From Opitutia bacterium (GTDB taxonomy: Bacteria; Verrucomicrobiota; Verrucomicrobiia; Opitutales; Opitutaceae): DNA of 64,000 nt. This document shows, piece by piece, positions 10,483 through 19,380 of this stretch. The translations under genes and the position numbers were made by a program. Position 1 is the stretch's first letter, and each line of letters starts with the position of its first letter. The notes beneath the pieces were generated by a model. It did no database searches. It was not told the origin of the DNA and saw only the letters and a program-made list of their open reading frames with translations. The stretch spans positions 33,885 through 97,884 of the forward strand of contig CANFSZ010000004.1 in assembly GCA_947449835.1 (NCBI GenBank). The letters are read 5' to 3'.

Positions 10483-13160
10483 TTTTTATTAGCCGCATTA
10501 TAATCAGTCTGGTGCTGGGCTTGGGGGCCGTCTGGGCAAAGCAAGTGCCCTCGCCGGTAAATGTCGGGGCAGAGGGAAAACTCATTTACGCTTCGACTGA
10601 GCAAGGGGATCGTGTGCCGGATTTTTCCAGCGCTGGCTATGCGGGAGGGGGCGTGGCGTGGCCGCAGGTACCGGTGCGGGTGACGGTTGGGCCGGTGTCG
10701 GGGGATGCGGAGCGATGGGTGCAAGCGGCGATTGATTATGTCTCCAGCTTGCCGGCGGATGCGCGTGGATTTCGCGGTGCTGTTCAAATTACGGCGGGGC
10801 GTTACACGATTGCCGGCCAATTAAAAATTCGCGCGAGTGGCGTCGTTTTGCGTGGTGCGGGGTCAGGGCCGACTGGCACGGTGTTGGTGGCAGCCGGCAC
10901 GGGTCGCCGGGCTTTGATCGAACTCGGTGGTACTGATTCGCGAAAAAACGTCGGCGCGCAATTCACGGTGGCTGATAGTTACGTGCCGGTGGGTGCGTCC
11001 ACGTTAAGTTTAGTTCAAACGGACCACGGGTTGTCGCCGGGCATGAGCATCACTCTCGAACGTCCGAGTCCAGGGGAGTGGATTCAAGCCGTGGGTATGG
11101 ATGTTGCGCCGGGACGTCAGCCTTACACTTGGAAGCCGGGAGCGTTTAATGTGCGTTGGGATCGGGCGGTAGTGGCGGTGGACGGACGGAAGATCACCTT
11201 GGATGCGCCGCTCACGGTGGCGTTGGAGAGCCGATACGGTGGGGCAATCGTGCAGGCTTACACGCAGAGCGGTTACATTGAAAATGCGGGAATAGAAAAT
11301 CTCCGCTGCGAATCCACTTTTAACGCCGCAAATGTTCTCGATGAAGACCATGCATGGAATGCGATCGAACTCGATGCGGCTAAGGACGTGTGGGTGGCTG
11401 ATGTCACGACCGTGCATTTCGCTAGTAGCGCCGTGCAGGTGGGCGCTCATGTCGCGCGTGTCACCGTGCAAGATTGCGCCGCCCTCGCGCCTGTCGCGGA
11501 ACGCGGAGGATACCGCCGCATGGCGTTTCATACGCGCGGTCAGCAGACGCTTTTTCTGCGCTGCACGGCAGAGCGGGGCGGTAACGATTTTACCGTCGGC
11601 TACCTCGCCGCTGGGCCGAATGTTTTTTTGGACTGCGTAGCGCGTGAAACGCAGGGTTTCAGTGGGGCCATTGGGAGTTGGGCGTCCGGGGTTTTATACG
11701 ATGGGGCGCAGATCGACGGCGGATCGTTGCGGCTGGATAATCTTGAAACGTGGAACCAAGGCGTAGGCTGGGCCGCTGCGAATGCGATGTTATGGAATTC
11801 CTCGGCATCCGTCGTGATTGTGCGGCAACCTCCAGGAGCGCATAATTGGGCGGTGGGCGTCTGGGGGCAATTTCTCGGCGACGGCGCTTGGAGTCAGGTG
11901 AACGAATTCGCCAAGCTCGTGAGTCTTTACCGTGCGCAACTGCAAGAACGCCGTGGCAAAGCCGCGCTCTCGGCTTTGGCGTCGCGGCGATATTTTATCG
12001 ACGAAACGGCCCCGCGCATCGAGTCGGTGCAACCCCATCTCTCTTTGGCCCAATCGCCGAAAGCCTCAGGCTCTGCCGCACGGACTCTCGCATTGGTTGA
12101 TGGTTGGCTCACCGTGGGTGGCTCGCCGTTGCACGGGAAACAGGCGGAGACCGCCTGGTGGCTGGGCCGACTGGAACCAGCCCGCGCAGGAGGTTTCGGC
12201 GCGGCAATCACGCGATTTGCCCCTGGGCGAACCGGCACCGGACTCACCGATGAAATTGCCGCCGTTGCGACGGCGATGGAGCGCAACGGCCAAGTGGCTT
12301 TTCGTCACCACTATGGGCTCTGGTATGATCGCCGACGCATTGATCACCAGTTGATCCGTCGCCCAGACGCTGACGTTTATCCGCCATTTTATGAGCAACC
12401 CTTTGCCCGCAGTGGACAAGGGACGGCTTGGGATGGACTGAGTCGTTACGACCTTACAAAATATAATCTTTGGTATTTTAGCCGACTCCGTACGTTCGCG
12501 TCTGAAGCGCTCGCTCGCGGCCTAGTTCTGGTGAATGAAATGTATTTCCAGCATAATCTCATCGAGTCGGCTGCGCATTGGATGGATTCTCCCTGGCGGC
12601 CGGTGAATAACATCAATGCCACCGACTTCGTCGAACCGCCGCCGGTTACGGGCGACACGATCAAGATGGCCGACGCTTTTTACGACGTCACGCACCCCAT
12701 TCGCCGAGAGTTGCATCGGGCTTATATCCGACAATGCCTCTCGAATCTCTCGGATGAGCCCAACGTGATCCACACGCTCAGCGCAGAGAACAGTGGGCCG
12801 TTATCTTTCATGCAATTTTGGATCGACGTCGTCGCGGAATGGGAGCGAGAGACGGGGCTGCATCCGCTGATCGCGCTCAGCGCCCCCAAAGATGTGCAAG
12901 ACGCCATCTTGGCGGATCCGACGCGAGCAGCTACCATCGATGTGATCGATCTGACTTACTGGTGGCGAACCGAGCGCGGCGACGAATTTGCGCCGCGCGG
13001 CGGCCTGAGCCTCGCGCCACGTCAACACGAGCGCCTCTGGAAAGGTGGTAAACCCTCGGCCGCGTCTATCGCCCGCATGGCTCGCGAATATCGGGAAAAA
13101 TTTCCCGGCAAAGCAGTAACCTCCGGGCTTTCTGAAGCGGGTGATTTTCAACCGAGGTAA
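10479..13160 (+). CDS. Secreted two-domain protein: pectate-lyase-like right-handed beta-helix plus TIM-barrel-like C-terminal region
   Basis: Signal peptide; DFSSAGYAGGG and AIDYVSSLPADARGFRGAVQITAGRYTIAGQLKI region typical of pectate-lyase-superfamily helices; ATGA overlap with the upstream gene. Confidence 0.65.
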   Translation: MIFISRIIISLVLGLGAVWAKQVPSPVNVGAEGKLIYASTEQGDRVPDFSSAGYAGGGVAWPQVPVRVTVGPVSGDAERWVQAAIDYVSSLPADARGFRGAVQITAGRYTIAGQLKIRASGVVLRGAGSGPTGTVLVAAGTGRRALIELGGTDSRKNVGAQFTVADSYVPVGASTLSLVQTDHGLSPGMSITLERPSPGEWIQAVGMDVAPGRQPYTWKPGAFNVRWDRAVVAVDGRKITLDAPLTVALESRYGGAIVQAYTQSGYIENAGIENLRCESTFNAANVLDEDHAWNAIELDAAKDVWVADVTTVHFASSAVQVGAHVARVTVQDCAALAPVAERGGYRRMAFHTRGQQTLFLRCTAERGGNDFTVGYLAAGPNVFLDCVARETQGFSGAIGSWASGVLYDGAQIDGGSLRLDNLETWNQGVGWAAANAMLWNSSASVVIVRQPPGAHNWAVGVWGQFLGDGAWSQVNEFAKLVSLYRAQLQERRGKAALSALASRRYFIDETAPRIESVQPHLSLAQSPKASGSAARTLALVDGWLTVGGSPLHGKQAETAWWLGRLEPARAGGFGAAITRFAPGRTGTGLTDEIAAVATAMERNGQVAFRHHYGLWYDRRRIDHQLIRRPDADVYPPFYEQPFARSGQGTAWDGLSRYDLTKYNLWYFSRLRTFASEALARGLVLVNEMYFQHNLIESAAHWMDSPWRPVNNINATDFVEPPPVTGDTIKMADAFYDVTHPIRRELHRAYIRQCLSNLSDEPNVIHTLSAENSGPLSFMQFWIDVVAEWERETGLHPLIALSAPKDVQDAILADPTRAATIDVIDLTYWWRTERGDEFAPRGGLSLAPRQHERLWKGGKPSAASIARMAREYREKFPGKAVTSGLSEAGDFQPR

Positions 13161-13252
13161 TTTCGTTTCTGCTGTTTAAATTTCCCCGTCATCGTGTTGA
13201 TCCTCTCAGGCCGTGCCGACTTAAGTCCGTTTTCTCCGTTACTCCCTTCATC

Positions 13253-14299
13253 ATGAAATTTTTTGATTTGGTTTTTTTGTGTCTGTCCCTCGGTTTGTTG
13301 CGCGCCGCTGATGCTCCCTCGGCCGTCATCTCAAGTGAGTTTCTCAACGAGCGAGCCCCTTATCCTTCGTGTCACGCCTCGACGATAGTAGAGATTTCGC
13401 CGGGGCAACTGGTCGCCGCGTGGTTCGGTGGCACGGCCGAGCGCAACCCTGATGTGGGTATCTGGGTCACCCGACAGGAAAATGGTATTTGGCAGCCGGC
13501 GCGCGAAGTCGCTAACGGTATTCAACCGATCGGACCGCGTCTGCCGACCTGGAATCCGGTCTTGTTTCAACCCAAGTCGGGTCCGCTGTTTTTGTTTTAT
13601 AAAGTCGGTCCTTCACCCAGCTCGTGGTGGGGCATGGTCATGACCTCGACCGACTCTGGGAAAACGTGGAGTCCGCCACGCCGTCTGCCAGAAGGAATTC
13701 TCGGACCGATTAAAAATAAACCACTGGAACTGGCCGACGGCACGTGGATCTCACCGAGCAGCACGGAAGGAAATAGTAACGGCTGGCTGGTGCATTTTGA
13801 ACTCTCACGTGATGCGGGCATTACATGGACACGGACTGCAGATTTGCACAAAGGCCCCAATCTTGATGCGATTCAGCCGAGCATCTTGGTTCACGTCCGT
13901 GGCGCGCTGCAGGCGGTCTGCCGCACCAAACAGGGCGTGGTCGCGCAGACGTGGTCAAAGGATCAAGGTCGAACGTGGAGCATGCTCACGGCTACTGATT
14001 TACCCAATCCTAATTCCGGGACGGACGCCATTACGCTGGCCGATGGCCGGCAGCTTTTAGTTTATAATCACAGCGGTCATCGCGCCAATGAAGCCAAGGG
14101 AAACCGTTATCCTTTGGATGTAGCAATCTCAGCCGATGGAATGAGCTGGAAACACGTTCTTACACTGGAGCATGAGCCGTGTTCAGCCGGTTATTCGTAT
14201 CCGGCCGTGATTCAAAGTCGGGATGGACTGATCCATGTCACTTACACGTGGGATCGTAAAATGATCAAACACGTCGTGCTAGATCCCGCGCGGTTGTAA
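13253..14299 (+). CDS. Secreted sialidase-family (BNR) protein
   Basis: Signal peptide; three Asp-box motifs STDSGKTWS, SRDAGITWT, SKDQGRTWS. Confidence 0.85.
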   Translation: MKFFDLVFLCLSLGLLRAADAPSAVISSEFLNERAPYPSCHASTIVEISPGQLVAAWFGGTAERNPDVGIWVTRQENGIWQPAREVANGIQPIGPRLPTWNPVLFQPKSGPLFLFYKVGPSPSSWWGMVMTSTDSGKTWSPPRRLPEGILGPIKNKPLELADGTWISPSSTEGNSNGWLVHFELSRDAGITWTRTADLHKGPNLDAIQPSILVHVRGALQAVCRTKQGVVAQTWSKDQGRTWSMLTATDLPNPNSGTDAITLADGRQLLVYNHSGHRANEAKGNRYPLDVAISADGMSWKHVLTLEHEPCSAGYSYPAVIQSRDGLIHVTYTWDRKMIKHVVLDPARL

Positions 14300-14431
14300 C
14301 CTCGGAAAACGGCTCGTCGGGCTGGGATTGGGGTGAGATACTTAGATTCTTGTTTATCGTAATCGGAGTAGTTGGGCGATGTTTCAGGGCGGTGGGTTGA
14401 CAGCGACGCTGGGCTTTGGCGGTTTGAAGTG

Positions 14432-15535
14432 ATGTCAGATTCAGCTCCAGATCCGTTTGATCGCATTGAGGACGCCATCCGCGATATCGCCGCTGGGCGA
14501 CTCGTGATTGTGACGGACGACGAAGATCGCGAAAATGAAGGCGATCTCATCATGGCGGCATCGTTAGCGACACCCGAGACGGTCAACATGATGATCCGTT
14601 ATGGCAGTGGCATCGTCTGCGTGCCTACGCTCGAGGCAAACCTGCGCCGACTCGGTCTTGGACCCATGGTGGCGCGTAACCGCGAGGTGCAACGTACGGA
14701 TTTTACGGTCAGCGTGGATGCGGCGGAAGGTATTTCTACCGGCATTAGTGCCTCCGATCGTACGCGGACGATCCGGTTACTGGCTGACCCCAATTCTACG
14801 GCGGATCAGTTAGTCCAGCCCGGCCATGTGTTTCCCTTGCGCTCGCGACCCGGTGGCGTGTTGGAGCGCGCTGGTCACACGGAAGCGGCCGTGGATTTAG
14901 CGGTGCTGGCGGGACTTCACCCCAGCGGGGTCTTGTGCGAACTTGTTAACGACGATGGCACGGTGCAACGTTTACCGCAGCTCACGGAATTTAAGCGCAA
15001 ATTCGGTCTGCGGATGGTGTCGATCAAGCAACTCATCGAGTATCGCGCCCAACGCGAGCAATTGATCGAGCCAGTATGTACGCAGCCGTTTCCCTCGGAA
15101 TTCGGGGAATTTACCGCCCAAGTTTTTCGTAGCCGATTGGATGGACGTCATCACCTCGCCTTAGTCATGGGCAACCTCACGAGCGAGCCCACGTTGGTGC
15201 GCGTGCACAGCGAGAATTTATTAAGTGATGTCTTTCAAGCCAAAGGCATGCGGAGTCATGCGGCGTTAGTGGCTTCGATGCGTGCGATCGCGCAAGCGGG
15301 CCGTGGGGTTGTAGTGTACATGGAGCCAGCCAACATGGGCGAAATCATGGTGCAGCGCCTCCAGGCCAAGGCCGGGGCTCAACCTTCCGCCATGGGGCTC
15401 CGTGATTATGGTACGGGTGCGCAGATATTACGCGCTTTGGGAGTGTCAAAAATTCGTTTGCTCTCGAGCAGCCAGCGCAAGGTCGTCGGCCTCGATGGTT
15501 ATGGTCTCGAAATCGTCGAGCAGGTCAGAGTCTGA
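14432..15535 (+). CDS. ribB: 3,4-dihydroxy-2-butanone-4-phosphate synthase with degenerate GTP cyclohydrolase II-like domain (RibBX-like)
   Basis: RibB motifs VTDDEDRENEGDLIMAA, ASDRTRTI, PGHVFPLRSRPGGVLERAGHTEAAVDLA; C-terminal RibA fold retained (LRDYGTGAQILRALGVSKIRLLSSS) but Zn Cys residues absent. Confidence 0.92.
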   Translation: MSDSAPDPFDRIEDAIRDIAAGRLVIVTDDEDRENEGDLIMAASLATPETVNMMIRYGSGIVCVPTLEANLRRLGLGPMVARNREVQRTDFTVSVDAAEGISTGISASDRTRTIRLLADPNSTADQLVQPGHVFPLRSRPGGVLERAGHTEAAVDLAVLAGLHPSGVLCELVNDDGTVQRLPQLTEFKRKFGLRMVSIKQLIEYRAQREQLIEPVCTQPFPSEFGEFTAQVFRSRLDGRHHLALVMGNLTSEPTLVRVHSENLLSDVFQAKGMRSHAALVASMRAIAQAGRGVVVYMEPANMGEIMVQRLQAKAGAQPSAMGLRDYGTGAQILRALGVSKIRLLSSSQRKVVGLDGYGLEIVEQVRV

Positions 15536-15891
15536 CTCAACGCAAACGCCATCGGGGCGCGAGTTGTTGGCCCTTTCAAGTGTGCCCCATCCAAGCGCAC
15601 AAGGCCGCTACACCCTTATGGCTTCAATGAAAAAATCGACTGATTGACCGTGTGCAACCACCCACACGGAATGATCACGATGAGGCAACTTGCTCCTACT
15701 AAATTTGACGCTTCCAAGCGGTAACGACTTATAAAATATGACCGTAGCGGATCGGTTCGAGCAGTTTGGCCACCTCACGAGGAGTTTGACTTCAACGTTC
15801 CTACTTCATGCGTTTAATTTCACGGACGACATGGCCTGTCCGCCTCGCCCACGAAATCGCGTAATTTATTTTATAAAAACCACGATTCTTA

Positions 15892-17970
15892 ATGGTTAAA
15901 ATCATCGATATACGTTTGTGCATTCGGATCCTTCTTTTGAGCGCATTATGGACGAGTGCATACGCGGGAAAAAACGCGCTGGTGGATACTTCGCAATCGC
16001 CCTCGGCCAAAATGTATATGCCTGATCTCGGCGATGTGAAATGGGCCGGTGGTTTATGGGGCGAGCGTTTTGAGGTGTGTCGCGACACGATGATTCCACA
16101 CCTTTGGACTATTTTTAACGATCAAAATGAAAGTCATGCATGGGCCAACTTTCTGATGGCCGCTGGTCTCAGTCAGGGGCGCGACGGAAAACCGCACGGA
16201 CCATCCTTTAATGATGGAGATTTTCTAAAATGGGTCGAGGCGCTCGCACAAATTTACGCCGTCACGCGTGATCCCAAAATCGACGCTCAGCTTGATCAAA
16301 TTATCTCCGTGATCGCACAGGCGCAGCGAGGCGATGGTTATCTGCACACGCCCAAAATCATCCTCCAGCGTCAGGCCAGCAACAACTCAACGAACGCGCA
16401 AGAATTTGAGGATCGCGAGCATTTTGAGACTTACAATATGGGGCATTTGATGACGACGGCCTGTATCCATTATCGAGCTACGGGAAAGCCTTCACTTTTA
16501 GCCTGTGCGATTAAAGCGGCCGATTACATGGATCGACTCTGCGCCACGGTGCCAGCCGAATTGGCCCGAAACGCCATCTGTCCCTCGCACTACATGGGCG
16601 TGATCGAACTTTACCGAGTCACACGTGAGCCGAGATATCTCAAACTCGCACAACAACTCATTGAGATTCGTAGCTTCGTCACGGCCGATTATGGCAGTGA
16701 TCAAAATCAAGACCGGGTGCCTTTTCGCGTCATGACGAAAGCCGTGGGGCACGCCGTTCGCGCGAATTATCTCTATGCAGGGGTCGCTGACGTTTACGCC
16801 GAAAATGGCGATCATACGCTTTTAGACACCGTCGAAAAAATCTCCGCCGACATCGCGGCACATAAATTATATATCACCGGCATGACGGGTGCGCTTTATG
16901 ATGGGGCTTCGCCAGACGGTTACTCGAAACACGCCGCCATCAAAACGGTTCACCAAGCCTACGGCCGCGACTACCAACTCCCCAATCTCACGGCCTACAA
17001 CGAAACCTGCGCCACCATTGGGTACGCGATGTGGATGTGGCGCATGCTCAGCGTTACGGCTGACGCACGTTACGCGGATTTGTTAGAGCAATCCCTCTAC
17101 AATGGCGTGCTTGCGGGCATTAGTCTGGATGGGAAGGATTATTTTTACGTCAACCCGTTGCGCAAAGATCGGGATTTCGATTGGCCGTTGCGCTGGTCCC
17201 GCACGCGGACACCTAACATCAAATCTAGTTTTTGTTGCCCACCCAACGTCGTAAGGACCATCGCCGAGGCGCATAATTACGTTTATGCGCTATCGGCGGA
17301 TAAGGTTTGGGTTCATCTTTATGCCGCGAGCAAACTCGACACCACGTGGCTCGATGGCGCGCGTATCACGCTGCGCCAAGAGACTGATTATCCTTGGAAC
17401 GGTAGTGTAAAATTTATCGTTGATGCCGCGCCAGATCGAGCGATCGGACTCAAGCTGCGTGTGCCCGAGTGGCTACGACCGGGCGCGGCTGCTTTGCGAG
17501 TCAATGGCTTGCCGGTGGTGATCAATCTGACTCCCGGCACCTATGCGGAGATTGCCCGTATATGGCGGGCCGGTGATATTATTGAATTCAATATGGATTT
17601 TCGCCCCACGCTTTGGGAAGCCAATGCATTGGTTGAGGAGGCGCTTAATCAGGTGGCGATTAAAAGCGGTCCGCTCGTTTATTGCATCGAAGCCAATGAT
17701 CTTCCCTCGGGAGTACGCGTGCGCGATCTCATGCTTTCCTTACTCAAGCCCATGGAGTTTCTCGCGCAGCGTGAAAAAATAAGTTCTGCGCATTTACAGA
17801 CTTTGTCCTTTTCCGCGCACAACCGAGAGCGGCAAACAGGTGAGGCGGGAGCGCTTTATGTTGAAGCGGCTTTTCGTCAGCCTTGTCCAGTCAGCCTTAA
17901 AGCCATTCCCTACTTCGCTTGGGGTAACCGTGGCGACACGGATATGAGCGTTTGGTTGCCAGCACGCTAA
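15892..17970 (+). CDS. GH127-family (DUF1680) beta-L-arabinofuranosidase, exported
   Basis: Signal peptide; YNETCATIGYAMW and FCCPPNVVRTIAE, matching GH127 Zn/catalytic Cys motifs. Confidence 0.88.
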   Translation: MVKIIDIRLCIRILLLSALWTSAYAGKNALVDTSQSPSAKMYMPDLGDVKWAGGLWGERFEVCRDTMIPHLWTIFNDQNESHAWANFLMAAGLSQGRDGKPHGPSFNDGDFLKWVEALAQIYAVTRDPKIDAQLDQIISVIAQAQRGDGYLHTPKIILQRQASNNSTNAQEFEDREHFETYNMGHLMTTACIHYRATGKPSLLACAIKAADYMDRLCATVPAELARNAICPSHYMGVIELYRVTREPRYLKLAQQLIEIRSFVTADYGSDQNQDRVPFRVMTKAVGHAVRANYLYAGVADVYAENGDHTLLDTVEKISADIAAHKLYITGMTGALYDGASPDGYSKHAAIKTVHQAYGRDYQLPNLTAYNETCATIGYAMWMWRMLSVTADARYADLLEQSLYNGVLAGISLDGKDYFYVNPLRKDRDFDWPLRWSRTRTPNIKSSFCCPPNVVRTIAEAHNYVYALSADKVWVHLYAASKLDTTWLDGARITLRQETDYPWNGSVKFIVDAAPDRAIGLKLRVPEWLRPGAAALRVNGLPVVINLTPGTYAEIARIWRAGDIIEFNMDFRPTLWEANALVEEALNQVAIKSGPLVYCIEANDLPSGVRVRDLMLSLLKPMEFLAQREKISSAHLQTLSFSAHNRERQTGEAGALYVEAAFRQPCPVSLKAIPYFAWGNRGDTDMSVWLPAR

Positions 17971-18007
17971 GCACCATGGTTTTCGATTACACGGCCAATA
18001 GGCTCTT

Positions 18008-19258
18008 ATGATGGTGTCATTTTATTCAGCGTGTTTAGCCGATGCTGGTAAAGTTATGTTTCGTTGGGCGGCCCCAATTTTGATTTTTACCGCAGGATGG
18101 GTCACCAACGCGCATGCGGAGCGCTGGTCGAGTTTGGTCGCAGGAGTTCCTCTGGAACTAACGTTGCTTGAACCTGCGTGGAGAGCAGGCGAAGCGCCTG
18201 TTTCTGTGGTTTTTTATTTAAAAAATATAGCCGCTCCGCGCATTGGATCGGAGAGCGATGAAGTGTTGATAGCTGAATCACGGGCCGCCGGCAGTCTCGT
18301 CGTGGTCGTCGATTATGCCTTTCATCCGCAAGCGAGGGTGCCGTGGATTAACCAGGATTTGGGTAAGCTAAGGGACGATTTAAGGGCAAAAAAAATACTC
18401 GGTAATCGTACGATCGATGGAGCGCACGTTTTTATCGTGCCGTCTGGTTGTCGGCTCTGGCGGGATGTTATATTTTATCAAGATCAAGCGAGGGTTCTGG
18501 CCATGGACATCATCGCGCCGGCCAAGCCTAATCAGCCTGTTGGTGCTTTAATTGAGTTTTCGTGCGATAATCAAAATCGGATGGGTAATGCTTCACTTTC
18601 GGTTTGTAGCGATACGATTTTGGACGGGGCTGCGACCGACGGCATTGCCGTAGCGATGGCCGATCATCCCGTCGCAGCTCCCTATAAAGGGCTGGACGCT
18701 ATGCCGGAGAGTGCTTGGAAAATCAAAGCTGCGGTGCGGGCGCTCCGGGCCCAAAGTGAGAAACTTGATTTAAACGGTCGCATAGTCTCGGTGGGTTTTT
18801 CTCGGGGCAGCGGCATGGCGCTGATGTTGGTATCAACGAACGGCCGATCGGAGTTTGAAGGTCGCGGCCAACCGGAATATCTGAGTGTGAGCAGTGCCGT
18901 GCAAGGGGCGGTGGTCATGTCGGGACGATTTACTTATTTAAATCTGCGACCTGAGGACCCGATGTTGACCAGATATACCCAAGCTTGGGGGACGCGTTTG
19001 GCTGAGACTAATAATTGGAGGGGCAAAGGGGCGCTTGATTATTTTGTCCGGCCGGGGGTGCCTCTATTTCTGACGATTAATGTCTCCGAGTCTCTTGATG
19101 CTCTGCATCAAATGGACGTCCTGCAGCATCGCCTGTGCGATCTAGGTAATGAATATCGTTTCGTTTTAGATCAAGAAGCTCGTGGTCATAAAGTTCCGAC
19201 CTCTGCGCTGATTATAAAATCAATGCATGAATATTTTGCTCAGCGCCTAAAACCCTAG
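18008..19258 (+). CDS. Secreted alpha/beta-hydrolase-fold protein
   Basis: Nucleophile-elbow-like VGFSRGSG and C-terminal EARGHKVP His region. Confidence 0.55.
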   Translation: MMVSFYSACLADAGKVMFRWAAPILIFTAGWVTNAHAERWSSLVAGVPLELTLLEPAWRAGEAPVSVVFYLKNIAAPRIGSESDEVLIAESRAAGSLVVVVDYAFHPQARVPWINQDLGKLRDDLRAKKILGNRTIDGAHVFIVPSGCRLWRDVIFYQDQARVLAMDIIAPAKPNQPVGALIEFSCDNQNRMGNASLSVCSDTILDGAATDGIAVAMADHPVAAPYKGLDAMPESAWKIKAAVRALRAQSEKLDLNGRIVSVGFSRGSGMALMLVSTNGRSEFEGRGQPEYLSVSSAVQGAVVMSGRFTYLNLRPEDPMLTRYTQAWGTRLAETNNWRGKGALDYFVRPGVPLFLTINVSESLDALHQMDVLQHRLCDLGNEYRFVLDQEARGHKVPTSALIIKSMHEYFAQRLKP

Positions 19259-19269
19259 AAGTAGCCGGG

Positions 19270-19286
19270 CCAAGCAGTTCGCTTGG
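19270..19286. terminator. Weak hairpin downstream of the hydrolase gene
   Basis: ccaagc-agttc-gcttgg inverted repeat, no T tract. Confidence 0.25.
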
Positions 19287-19380
19287 TTCGGACTGTCATA
19301 CACATTAGCCGCTAGTGCCTTCATGGTTTTGAATTCAGGTTTTCATTTGTCTAGTTATCGCTTACACACTTACCTCACCT

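Noticed and set aside
14300-14431. Possible FMN riboswitch (RFN) upstream of ribB, prompted by ttcagggcggtggg
   Set aside because: Only a short resemblance about 60 nt before the start; the conserved multi-helix RFN blocks (GGGTGAAATTCCC, CCGGTGAAATTCCGG) are absent.
15536-15890. 356-bp gap and the ORF at 15801-16088 on the minus strand as a possible gene or ncRNA
   Set aside because: No RNA fold or domain recognised; the minus ORF overlaps the GH127 signal peptide region. A covariance-model search (Rfam) would be needed.
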